55,785 nt of DNA, taken from Xanthobacteraceae bacterium. GTDB taxonomy: Bacteria > Pseudomonadota > Alphaproteobacteria > Rhizobiales > Xanthobacteraceae. Below are positions 7,752 through 17,485 of this stretch, in pieces; positions within the stretch are counted from its first letter, which is position 1, and every line of letters begins with the position of its first letter. A program made the position numbers and the translations under genes. The notes beneath the pieces are model-generated. The model did no database searches. It was not told where the DNA came from and saw nothing but the letters and a program-made list of their open reading frames with translations. The stretch lies in the NCBI GenBank assembly GCA_020441545.1, contig JAGRLZ010000171.1, positions 1 through 55,785 on the forward strand, read 5' to 3'.

Positions 7752-8531
7752 TCAGCCCTTCTTCGCCTTGCGCTGCACGAAGTCCTGCATCAGCGCCTGC
7801 GGCTCGCCGGTCAGGTAGGACCGTCCGAACACGCCGACCGACAGGTCGATCGATTCCTTGAGCGGCAGGTCTTCCCACTGCCGCATCAGGTCTTTCTGCG
7901 CGCGCACGGCCTGCGGGGCACATTCCAGCAGCAGTTCGATCACGCCTTCGACAGCCTCGTCGAGGCCGCCGTCCGTGGCGACGACGTCGACCAGCCCCCA
8001 GGCCAGCGCGGTCGGCGCATCGACGGTGGCGGCGGTCATCACCAGCCAGCGCGCACGTCCCCAGCCGATCAGGCGTGGCAGCAGCGCGGCATGGATCACC
8101 GACGGAATGCCGACCCGCACTTCCGGCATCGAGAATTTGGCATCGGCGGCGGCGACGCGGAAATCGCAGGCGGCCGCGAATTCCAGGCCGCCGCCGAGGC
8201 ACCAGCCGGGCATCCGCGCGATCGTCGGCGCCGGGAACGCGCGAACCGCTTCGCAGAGGTCGCGCAGGCCCGAGATGAATTTTTCGGCGGACGGCTGGTC
8301 CAGCGTCGCCATCTCCTTGATGTCGGCGCCGCCGATCATGCTCTTTTCGCCCTGACCGCGGATCACCAGCGCGCGGATGCTGTCGTCCTTGGCGAGGGCC
8401 GTCAGCCCCTCGCGCACCGCGGTGATGACGGGGGTGCCGAGGATATTGAGCGAACCTGCGTTGCTGATGGTCAGGCGCACGATGCCGCGGGCGTCGCGCT
8501 CGACGCCGCAATGCGAATTAAGCATGTCCAT
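7752..8531 (-). CDS. Enoyl-CoA hydratase/isomerase family protein
   Basis: A 259-residue crotonase-family enzyme. The oxyanion-hole segment SMIGGADIKEM lies near residue 64, and the second, GWCLGGGLEFAAACD, near residue 109. Both catalytic glutamates of true hydratases are present, in GLEF and MPEV. It is therefore probably a functional 2-enoyl-CoA hydratase and not just an isomerase-type relative. It is transcribed away from a tetR gene across a 192-bp gap and converges on the carboxyltransferase gene. It could serve the carboxylase pathway, or hydrate methacrylyl-CoA in valine degradation, whose operon to the right has no dedicated hydratase. Confidence 0.92.
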   Translation of the reverse strand: MDMLNSHCGVERDARGIVRLTISNAGSLNILGTPVITAVREGLTALAKDDSIRALVIRGQGEKSMIGGADIKEMATLDQPSAEKFISGLRDLCEAVRAFPAPTIARMPGWCLGGGLEFAAACDFRVAAADAKFSMPEVRVGIPSVIHAALLPRLIGWGRARWLVMTAATVDAPTALAWGLVDVVATDGGLDEAVEGVIELLLECAPQAVRAQKDLMRQWEDLPLKESIDLSVGVFGRSYLTGEPQALMQDFVQRKAKKG

Positions 8532-8667
8532 GAAGGAGTCCCGTTTCGAAGAAGCTGCCGTATTCTATCGTTGGCATCTTCGCATATGCAAATCAACCGG
8601 CGGTTGCGGTGCAGCGCGGGCAGTCATGGCTTGCTGTCAGGAAAACGGTGCCATCGGGCGTCAAACG

Positions 8668-8689
8668 TTATATGATTTGCGGCATATAA
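8668..8689. promoter_or_regulatory. Candidate TetR operator
   Basis: The inverted repeat TTATATG-N8-CATATAA has perfect 7-bp arms and is markedly AT-rich against its surroundings. It lies 34 bp before the tetR start and between that gene and the divergent hydratase gene. Size and location fit an autoregulatory TetR-family operator that could control both directions. It may also overlap promoter elements. Confidence 0.55.
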
Positions 8690-8723
8690 AGACGGTCGAT
8701 CGTTTCCTCCCGAGGGAGTCCCC

Positions 8724-9362
8724 ATGCGCTATTCCAAGGACCACAAGCGCGAAACCCACGAGCGCATTGTCCGGAAGGCTTCCGTCAAGCTGCGGGAGCG
8801 CGGGGCGCACGGCATCGGCGTCGCGGATCTGATGAAGGAAGCGGGGCTGACCCATGGCGGCTTCTATGCTCACTTTCCGTCGCGCGAGGCGCTGGTGGTC
8901 GAGGCATTCGCCTATGCGATGGACCGTTCCGCGGCGCGCTGGGAGCGGATCGCGGAGGAGACGCCGGCCGACAAGCGCTTTGCCGCCATCATCGATTCCT
9001 ACCTGTCGTCCGCGCATCGCGACAATCCGGGCACTGGATGCGCGGTTCCGGCCCTGGCCGCCGAGATCGCGCGAGAGGGATCGAAGACGCGCAAGGTGTT
9101 CGCCGAGAAGCTGGAGCGGATGATCGACCGGCTCGCGGGGCAGCTTCCCGGACGTTCGCGGAAAGCCGCGCGCGAGCAGGCTCTGGCCTCGCTCGCGACC
9201 ATGGTCGGGGCGGTGATCCTGGGTCGCGCCGGCGGCGGCGAATTCTCGGATGAGATTTTGGCGGCCAGCCGCAAGGCGCTGCTGGGCGGATTTGCGCCGG
9301 AGAAGGCCGACGGCCGCAAGCGCGCGGCCAGGAAGGCGGCGAAGCCTCCGTCACAAGATTGA
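8724..9362 (+). CDS. TetR/AcrR-family transcriptional regulator
   Basis: A 212-residue one-domain regulator. The N-terminal helix-turn-helix covers about residues 10-55 (GIGVADLMKEAGLTHGGFYAHF is diagnostic). The helical effector domain includes NPGTGCAVPALAAE, and the tail is very basic. It is divergent from an enoyl-CoA hydratase gene and lies 157 bp before the valine-degradation operon, so either may be its target. A 7-7 inverted repeat upstream is a candidate operator. The ligand is unknown; acyl-CoA or multidrug ligands are common in this subfamily. Confidence 0.92.
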   Translation: MRYSKDHKRETHERIVRKASVKLRERGAHGIGVADLMKEAGLTHGGFYAHFPSREALVVEAFAYAMDRSAARWERIAEETPADKRFAAIIDSYLSSAHRDNPGTGCAVPALAAEIAREGSKTRKVFAEKLERMIDRLAGQLPGRSRKAAREQALASLATMVGAVILGRAGGGEFSDEILAASRKALLGGFAPEKADGRKRAARKAAKPPSQD

Positions 9363-9420
9363 AGTCGCTGGCACCGCGTCAGCGAACCGGCGCCGCCTTG
9401 CGATACCGGAATGCGTGGCC

Positions 9421-9447
9421 GCATCCGCATTTTCGCAAAAGGGATGC
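9421..9447 (+). promoter_or_regulatory. Stem-loop before mmsA
   Basis: GCATCC at 9421-9426 pairs with GGATGC at 9442-9447, and inside it TTTT (9430-9433) pairs with AAAA (9437-9440) around CGC. It lies between the tetR stop and the mmsA start. It could be the tetR terminator or part of the mmsA leader; I cannot choose. Confidence 0.3.
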
Positions 9448-9519
9448 GCGCAGAAATCCCTTTCCCTGACCCGTGCGGAAGGGCCAGAATGGCCCGGAAA
9501 CACGCTTTCGGAGGAAGAT

Positions 9520-11009
<1,490 letters not shown>

Positions 11010-11013
<4 letters not shown>

Positions 11014-12173
11014 CGGACGCATCGCGAATGCAGTTTGCTCTCAATGAGGACCAGCACGCGATCCGCGACATGGCGCGCGGATTCGCGGAAGCGAAGATCG
11101 CTCCCTTCGCCCTGAAGTGGGACGAGGAGAAGCATTTTCCCGTCGACACCATGCGCGAGGCGGCGAGCCTCGGCATGGGCGGCATCTACATCAGGGACGA
11201 TGTCGGCGGCTCGGCGCTGACCCGCTTCGACGCGGCGCTGATCTTCGAGGCGCTGGCGCAGGGCTGCCCCACCGTGTCGGCCTTCGTCTCGATCCACAAC
11301 ATGGCGTCGTGGATGATCGATTCCCACGGCTCGGACGCCCAGCGCCGGCGCTGGCTGCCCAAGCTCTGCACCATGGAATGGCTCGCCAGCTATTGCCTCA
11401 CCGAGCCCGGTGCCGGGTCCGATGCGGCGGCGCTGCGGACCAGGGCGGTCCGCGACGGCGACCACTACGTGCTCAACGGGCAGAAGCAGTTCATCTCCGG
11501 CGCCGGCGATACCGACATCCTCGTGACCATGGTGCGCACCGGCGGCGACGGCCCCGGCGGGATTTCGACGCTGGTGATCGATCGCGACACGCCGGGCGTG
11601 TCGTTCGGCGCCAACGAGCGCAAGATGGGCTGGAATGCGCAGCCGACCCGCGCGGTGATCTTCGAGAACGCCCGCGTGCCGGTGGACAATCGCCTCGGCG
11701 AGGAAGGCATCGGCTTCAAGATCGCGATGGCGGGGCTCGATGGTGGCCGCCTCAATATCGCCGCCTGTTCGCTCGGCGGCGCGCAGGCGGCGCTCGACAA
11801 AACGCTGGCCTATGCGCGGGAGCGCAAGGCGTTCGGCAAGCGGCTGGATGAATTCCAGGCGCTGCAATTCCGCCTTGCCGACATGGCGACTGAACTCGAA
11901 GCCGCCCGCACCTTCCTGTGGCGTGCCGCGGCGGCTCTGGACCGCAAGGATCCCGATGCCACCCAGCTTTGTGCCATGGCCAAGCGCTTCGGCACCGATG
12001 TCGGTTTCGCTGTCGCCAACGACGCGCTGCAATTGCATGGCGGCTATGGTTATCTTGCGGAGTATGGCATGGAGAAGATCGTGCGCGATCTTCGCGTGCA
12101 TCAGATTCTGGAAGGGACCAACGAAATCATGCGCCTGATCGTGTCGCGGAAACTGATCGAGGGTGGGCGATGA
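11010..12173 (+). CDS. Isobutyryl-CoA dehydrogenase (acyl-CoA dehydrogenase family)
   Basis: A 387-residue FAD flavoenzyme that should convert isobutyryl-CoA to methacrylyl-CoA, the first dehydrogenation after branched-chain keto-acid oxidation in valine breakdown. The family motif CLTEPGAGSDAA lies near residue 130. The catalytic glutamate is Glu368 in HQILEGTNEIM, the position used by short-chain and isobutyryl-CoA dehydrogenases. The start GTG 11010 overlaps the mmsA stop by 4 nt; ATG 11028 is an alternative six codons in. Its place between mmsA and the hydrolase gene supports valine specificity over general fatty acid oxidation. Confidence 0.92.
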
Positions 12174-13243
12174 ATGCGGGCGGCGCCGAGCCGGACCTGA
12201 TCGTCCGGCGCGAGGGTGCGGCCGGCATTCTGCGGCTCAATCGTCCGAAGACCATCAATGCGCTGACGCTCGAGATGACGCGGGAGATCGCCGTGGCGCT
12301 CGATGCATTCGAGGCCGATCCCGAGGTCGGACTGGTCCTGCTGGAAGGGGCGGGCGAACGCGGGCTGTGCGCCGGCGGCGACATCCGCGGCCTCTACGAG
12401 AGCGCAAGGGCGCATGGCGACCTCGGCAAGGTGTTCTGGCGCGAGGAATACATCCTCAACGCGCGCATCGCCGCGTTTCCGAAGCCCTATGTCGCATATA
12501 TGGACGGGCTGGTGATGGGCGGCGGCATCGGACTTGCCGCGCATGCCAGCCATCGGATCGTGACCGAGAAGACCAAGGTGGCGATGCCCGAGGTCGGGCT
12601 TGGATTCTTTCCGGACGTCGGCGGCACCTGGCTGCTGTCGCGGGCGCCGGGCGAGATCGGCACCTATCTCGGCCTCACCGGGCAGGCCGCGAATGGCGCG
12701 GATGCGGTTCACGCCCGCATGGCGGATGTCGAGATTGCCACCGCCGACTGGGCCGCGCTGCGCGCGGTGCTGACGGAATTGCCGGCGGATGCCGATGGCG
12801 ACGCGGTTATGGCCGGGATCCAGGACTTTGCCGTTGCGGCGGTGCGGGGGCCGGTCGCGCGGCAGCAGGATCTGATCGACCGCGCCTTCGGTCACGACAC
12901 CGTCGAGGAGATCGTTGCGGCGCTGGCACAGGATGGCTCCGCTTTCGCTTCAGTGACGCTCGCGGCGATGAAGGACAAGTCGCCGCGCGGCCTCAAGGTC
13001 GCGCTGAAGCTCTTGCGGCTCGCGCGCGCGTCATCGTCGCTCGCGGAATGCCTGGTTCGTGAATATCGCGCCGCCCTCGAGGTGTTCGCCAGCGCCGATT
13101 TCGTCGAGGGCGTGCGCGCGGCGATCATCGACAAGGATCGCGATCCGAAATGGATGCCTCCCGATCTGGAAGGCGTGACACCGGAGATCGTCGATCGTTA
13201 TCTCGCACCCCTGGGAGACGACGACCTGGTCTTCAAGGCTTGA
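12170..13243 (+). CDS. 3-hydroxyisobutyryl-CoA hydrolase
   Basis: A crotonase-fold thioesterase of 357 residues, about 100 longer than enoyl-CoA hydratases, as expected for this family. The oxyanion-hole motifs GLCAGGDIRG and GLVMGGGIG are present. The pair Glu141 and Asp149 in MPEVGLGFFPDVGG matches the catalytic residues of 3-hydroxyisobutyryl-CoA hydrolases. It releases free 3-hydroxyisobutyrate for MmsB. ATG 12170 overlaps the stop of the dehydrogenase gene by 4 nt, and mmsB follows after 29 nt. The operon position makes the assignment strong. Confidence 0.93.
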   Translation: MNAGGAEPDLIVRREGAAGILRLNRPKTINALTLEMTREIAVALDAFEADPEVGLVLLEGAGERGLCAGGDIRGLYESARAHGDLGKVFWREEYILNARIAAFPKPYVAYMDGLVMGGGIGLAAHASHRIVTEKTKVAMPEVGLGFFPDVGGTWLLSRAPGEIGTYLGLTGQAANGADAVHARMADVEIATADWAALRAVLTELPADADGDAVMAGIQDFAVAAVRGPVARQQDLIDRAFGHDTVEEIVAALAQDGSAFASVTLAAMKDKSPRGLKVALKLLRLARASSSLAECLVREYRAALEVFASADFVEGVRAAIIDKDRDPKWMPPDLEGVTPEIVDRYLAPLGDDDLVFKA

Positions 13244-13272
13244 GAAACGGAAAAACACTCAGAGGAAACGTC

Positions 13273-14163
13273 ATGGCGAACATCGCATTCATTGGCCTCG
13301 GCAACATGGGCGGCCCGATGGCCGCGAACCTCGTCAAGGCCGGGCACAAGGTGCTGGGCTTCGATCTCGTCGCGACCTCGCGTGATGCCGCGCAGGCCGC
13401 CGGCGTCTCGATCGCCGCGACCTCGATCGAGGCGGTCAAGGGCGCTGAAATGGTCGTCACCATGCTGCCCGCCGGCAAGCATGTCCTGTCGGTGTGGAGC
13501 GAGCTTCTGCCGGCGGTGGCGAAGGGTGCGCTGGTGATCGACTGCTCGACCATCGACGTGGCAAGCGCGGTGGAGGCCCACGGCCTTGCGGCCAGGCATG
13601 GCGTGATGTCGGTGGACGCGCCGGTCTCGGGCGGCGTCGGCGGCGCCCAGGGCGCGACGCTGACCTTCATGTGCGGGGGCGGCGACAAGGCGTTCGCGGC
13701 GGCCAGGCCGATCCTTGAAGCCATGGGCAAGAAGATCGTTCACTGCGGTGATGCCGGGGCCGGGCAGGCAGCGAAAATCTGCAACAACATGATCCTCGGC
13801 ATCTCGATGATCGGGGTCTGCGAGGCGTTCACGCTGGCCGAGAAGCTGGGCCTGTCGCACCAGGCGCTGTTCGACGTGGCGTCGACCTCATCGGGACAGT
13901 GCTGGTCGCTGACGACGTATTGTCCGGTGCCGGGGCCCGTCCCGACATCGCCCGCCAACAACGACTACAAGCCGGGCTTCGCGGCGGCGCTGATGCTGAA
14001 GGATCTCCGCCTGTCGCAGGAAGCGGCGAAGACCGCGGGCGCCGCGACGCCGATGGGCGCGCATGCCGAGGAGATTTATGCCGCGTTCGAGAAGGCGGGC
14101 CATGGCGGGGCGGATTTCTCCGGGATTATCAACTATCTTCGCGAACAGGCCGGCAAGAAATAG
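13273..14163 (+). CDS. mmsB: 3-hydroxyisobutyrate dehydrogenase
   Basis: This 296-residue enzyme oxidises 3-hydroxyisobutyrate to methylmalonate semialdehyde with NAD+. The N-terminal dinucleotide-binding motif GLGNMGGPMA, the substrate-binding DAPVSGGVGGA and the catalytic Lys168 in GQAAKICNNM are all present. The GGAAA-type ribosome-binding site precedes ATG 13273. Together with the three genes before it, it completes the path from isobutyryl-CoA to propionyl-CoA except for the methacrylyl-CoA hydratase step. Confidence 0.96.
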   Translation: MANIAFIGLGNMGGPMAANLVKAGHKVLGFDLVATSRDAAQAAGVSIAATSIEAVKGAEMVVTMLPAGKHVLSVWSELLPAVAKGALVIDCSTIDVASAVEAHGLAARHGVMSVDAPVSGGVGGAQGATLTFMCGGGDKAFAAARPILEAMGKKIVHCGDAGAGQAAKICNNMILGISMIGVCEAFTLAEKLGLSHQALFDVASTSSGQCWSLTTYCPVPGPVPTSPANNDYKPGFAAALMLKDLRLSQEAAKTAGAATPMGAHAEEIYAAFEKAGHGGADFSGIINYLREQAGKK

Positions 14164-14188
14164 CCGCGACAATCGGAGGGCTCCCGCG

Positions 14189-15925
14189 ATGACCAGCTTC
14201 CAGGACGCACGCGCCTTTCTCCTGAAAAACCGCGCCGACTACGACACGGCCGTTCGCGACTTCAAGTGGCCCGACCAGGCGGCGTTCAACTGGGCGCTCG
14301 ACTGGTTCGATGCCGATCTGGCGCGCGATCCGGAGAGCAAGGACCGGCCCGGCCTCTGGATCGTCGATACCGCGAGCAACACCGAGACCAGATTGACGTT
14401 CGCCGAATTGTCGCGGCGGTCCAATCAGGTCGCGAACTTCCTGCGCGCGCAAGGCTTGAAGCGCGGCGACCATCTGCTGCTGCTGCTGGGCAACGTGGTG
14501 CCGCTGTGGGAAACCATGCTGGCCTGCATCAAGCTCGGCGTCGTCATCATCCCCGCGACGACGCTGCTGACGCCCGATGAATTGCGCGACCGGCTCGACC
14601 GCGGGCGGGCGAAGGCGGTGGTCGCCGGTCAGGACCAGGTATCGAAGTTCGACAGCCTCGGCACCGAGGGACTGACGCGGATCGTAGTCGGCAGCACGGG
14701 CGCGAATGCCGGCTGGCTGCCCTTCGAGGATACGGCTTCGGCCCCCGACATGTTCACGCCGGATGGTCCGACCCGGGCCGACGATCCGATGCTGCTCTAC
14801 TTCACCTCCGGCACCACGGCGAAGCCGAAGCTGGTGCGGCACAGCCAGCGCAGCTATCCGGTGGGCGGGCTCTCCACCATGTACTGGCTCGGCCTGCAAC
14901 CCGGCGACGTCCATCTCAACATCTCGTCGCCGGGATGGGCGAAGCATGCCTGGAGTTGCTTCTTCGCGCCGTGGAATGCGGGCGCGACGGTGTTCGTCGT
15001 CAACCAGCCGCGGTTCGACGCCAAGAGTTTGCTGGCGACCATCGGCCGCTGCGGCGTCACCACGCTGTGCGCGCCGCCGACGGTGTGGCGGCTGTTCATT
15101 CAGGAGAAGCTCGCGGACTTCAAGGTGGCGCTGCGCGAGGTGTGCGGCGCCGGCGAGCCGCTCAACCCGGAAGTGATCGATCAGGTCAAGGCGGCCTGGG
15201 GCCTGACCATCCGCGACGGCTACGGCCAGACCGAAACCACCGCGATGGCCGGCAATTCGCCGGGGCAGCCGGTCAAGATCGGGTCGATGGGGCGGCCGAT
15301 GCCGGGCTACCACGTCAAGGTGATCGATGCCGACGGCAACCCGGCCAAAGAAGGCGAAGTTGCACTGGCGCTCGGTGCCGAACGGCCCGCCGGTTTGATG
15401 CAAGGGTATCAGACCGATGACGGCAGGCTCACCGGCGCCGACGGCGATGTCTATCGCAGCGGCGATGTCGTCTTCGTCGACGACGATGGCTACCTCACGT
15501 TCGTCGGGCGCGCCGACGATGTGTTCAAGTCGTCCGACTATCGTATCAGCCCGTTCGAGCTGGAAAGCGTGCTGCTCGAGCACGACCAGGTGGCGGAGGC
15601 GGCGGTGGTGCCGACGCCGGATCCGATCCGTCTCGCATTGCCGAAGGCTTATGTGCTGCTGACCGCCGGCACGGAGCCATCGGCCGCAACCGCGCTGTCG
15701 ATCTTCCAGTATGTCCACAAGCGGCTTTCGCCGTTCAAGCGCATCCGCCGGATCGAGATCGTGACCGAATTGCCGAAGACGATCTCCGGCAAGATCAGGC
15801 GCGTTCATTTGCGGCGGCTCGAGCACGAGAACGATCGCGCCGACAGCTTGCGCGGCCAGGAGTTCCGCGAGGAGGACTTCCCCGAATTGCAGGCCGGACG
15901 CCCCGGAAACGCTGCATCCGCATAG
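14189..15925 (+). CDS. Acyl-CoA synthetase (ACSM/benzoate-CoA ligase-like)
   Basis: A 578-residue adenylate-forming ligase of the acetyl-CoA synthetase/medium-chain group. The ATP loop reads YFTSGTTAKPKLV near residue 212. The YGQTET motif, the YRSGD hinge region and the C-terminal lysine in ELPKTISGKIRR are present. It has a short N-terminal extension compared with the ligase at 1331-2857. CGGAGG precedes ATG 14189. It lies 25 nt after mmsB, so it may be co-transcribed and activate a branched or aromatic acid whose CoA ester feeds this operon. Direct activation of isobutyrate is an attractive but unproven idea. Confidence 0.92.
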   Translation: MTSFQDARAFLLKNRADYDTAVRDFKWPDQAAFNWALDWFDADLARDPESKDRPGLWIVDTASNTETRLTFAELSRRSNQVANFLRAQGLKRGDHLLLLLGNVVPLWETMLACIKLGVVIIPATTLLTPDELRDRLDRGRAKAVVAGQDQVSKFDSLGTEGLTRIVVGSTGANAGWLPFEDTASAPDMFTPDGPTRADDPMLLYFTSGTTAKPKLVRHSQRSYPVGGLSTMYWLGLQPGDVHLNISSPGWAKHAWSCFFAPWNAGATVFVVNQPRFDAKSLLATIGRCGVTTLCAPPTVWRLFIQEKLADFKVALREVCGAGEPLNPEVIDQVKAAWGLTIRDGYGQTETTAMAGNSPGQPVKIGSMGRPMPGYHVKVIDADGNPAKEGEVALALGAERPAGLMQGYQTDDGRLTGADGDVYRSGDVVFVDDDGYLTFVGRADDVFKSSDYRISPFELESVLLEHDQVAEAAVVPTPDPIRLALPKAYVLLTAGTEPSAATALSIFQYVHKRLSPFKRIRRIEIVTELPKTISGKIRRVHLRRLEHENDRADSLRGQEFREEDFPELQAGRPGNAASA

Positions 15926-16053
15926 TCGATCGCGCGCGGGCAGCGACATCATGCGCAGATTCCGCTTGGCCAAGCCTCCATTGTGTGAAAAGTGCTGGCC
16001 GGACCGATACGGAGCCGTGTCGGCCGGAATTTGGCGGAGCTAGGTTGGGCGGA

Positions 16054-16518
16054 ATGGGTTTGACGATTGAGCGCGATGCCTACATGGGCATGGTCGGCAA
16101 GGAGATCGGCGTTTCATCCTGGCATCTGGTGGATCAGGGGCGGATCGACGCCTTCGCCGATGCGACCGAGGATCACCAGTTCATTCACGTCGATCCGGAG
16201 CGGGCCGCGCGCGAAACACCGTTCGGTGCGACGATCGCCCATGGATTTTTGACGATGTCGCTGCTCAGTGTCTTTTCCTATGAGGCGCTGCCGAAGATCG
16301 GCGGCGCGACCATGGGGGTCAATTACGGCTTCGACAGGCTGCGCTTCGTCTCGCCGGTGCGGGCCGGATCGCGCGTTCGCGGCCGCTTCACGCTGACCGA
16401 GGCGACGATGCGCAAGCCGAACGAACTTTTGTCGCGAACCAGCGTCAGCGTCGAGATCGAAGGTGAGCAGCGGCCGGCGCTGGTCGCCGACTGGCTCGGC
16501 CTCGTCTACTTCGCTTAG
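16054..16518 (+). CDS. MaoC-like hotdog hydratase
   Basis: A 154-residue single-hotdog protein of the R-specific enoyl-CoA hydratase family. The hydratase-2 motif is visible: an aspartate and histidine in FADATEDHQFIHVD, then GATIAHGFLTMSL. It should hydrate a 2-enoyl-CoA to the (R)-3-hydroxyacyl-CoA. The next gene, 19 nt downstream, encodes an SDR of the multifunctional enzyme-2 type that oxidises such (R)-products, so the pair forms a split MFE-2-like module. I start at ATG 16054; the upstream frame from GTG 15985 looks non-conserved, and ATG 16084 is a further alternative. Confidence 0.88.
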   Translation: MGLTIERDAYMGMVGKEIGVSSWHLVDQGRIDAFADATEDHQFIHVDPERAARETPFGATIAHGFLTMSLLSVFSYEALPKIGGATMGVNYGFDRLRFVSPVRAGSRVRGRFTLTEATMRKPNELLSRTSVSVEIEGEQRPALVADWLGLVYFA

Positions 16519-16537
16519 ATACAAAGGCAGGACAATC

Positions 16538-17461
16538 ATGACAATCAGGTTTGATGGGCGCGTTGCGATCGTGACCGGCGCCGGCAACGGTCTGGGGCGG
16601 GCGCACGCGCTGGGGCTTGCCGCGCGCGGCGCCAGGGTCGTCGTCAACGATTTCGGCGGCGCGCGCGACGGCACCGGCGGCTCGCTCACCGCGGCCGAAA
16701 CCGTTGTCGAGGAAATCCGCAAGGCCGGCGGCGAAGCCATCGCCGACGGCGCCGACGTTTCCGATTTCGAGCAGGTCACCGCGATGGTTGCGAAAGCGAC
16801 CGAGACCTGGGGCAGCGTCGACATCATGTGCGCCAATGCCGGCATCCTGCGCGACAAATCGTTCGTCAAGATGGAGGTCGCGGACTTTGCCAAGGTGATC
16901 GCGGTCCACCTCACGGGCACCTTCTATTGCTGCAAGGCGGTGTGGGACGGGATGCGCGAGCGCAACTACGGCCGCATCGTGCTGACCACGTCGTCGTCCG
17001 GCCTTTACGGCAACTTCGGGCAGGCCAACTACGGCGCGGCCAAGAGCGGCATGGTCGGCCTGATGAATGTGCTCGCCGAGGAGGGCCGCAAATACAACGT
17101 GCGGGTCAACACGATCTCGCCGACGGCCGCGACCCGCATGACGGAGGAGCTTCTTCCGCCGCAGGCGCTCGAACTGATGAAGGCGGATGCAATCACGCCC
17201 GCGGTGCTGTTCCTGCTGAGCGAGGATGCGCCGACCCGGACCATCATGGGGGCGGGCGCGGGCTCCTTCGCCGTCATCAGGATTCTCGAGAGCGAAGGCA
17301 TCAACCTGCCGGAATCGGACTGGACGCCGGACGCGATCGCCGCGCACTTTGCCGAGATCGCCGACATGGCGACGGCGCGGCCGCTCGAAGGTGCGTTCCA
17401 GCAGACCCAGAAATATATCGAGCAGGCCGCCAAAGCCGCCGGTATCAAGCTCGGGGAATAA
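16538..17461 (+). CDS. SDR-family dehydrogenase, multifunctional enzyme type 2-like
   Basis: A 307-residue short-chain dehydrogenase. The cofactor motif TGAGNGLGRAHA and the following VVVNDFGGARDG are characteristic of the (3R)-hydroxyacyl-CoA dehydrogenase unit of peroxisomal MFE-2. The catalytic serine lies in TTSSSGLYGN and the Tyr-Lys pair in NYGAAKSG. It is about 50 residues longer than a minimal SDR, as usual for this subfamily. With the MaoC hydratase just before it, it should carry out hydration and dehydrogenation of an enoyl-CoA. A flavoprotein gene follows after 24 nt but is probably unrelated in function. Confidence 0.92.
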   Translation: MTIRFDGRVAIVTGAGNGLGRAHALGLAARGARVVVNDFGGARDGTGGSLTAAETVVEEIRKAGGEAIADGADVSDFEQVTAMVAKATETWGSVDIMCANAGILRDKSFVKMEVADFAKVIAVHLTGTFYCCKAVWDGMRERNYGRIVLTTSSSGLYGNFGQANYGAAKSGMVGLMNVLAEEGRKYNVRVNTISPTAATRMTEELLPPQALELMKADAITPAVLFLLSEDAPTRTIMGAGAGSFAVIRILESEGINLPESDWTPDAIAAHFAEIADMATARPLEGAFQQTQKYIEQAAKAAGIKLGE

Positions 17462-17485
17462 GCCGGCACATCGCGGCGTTCACGC

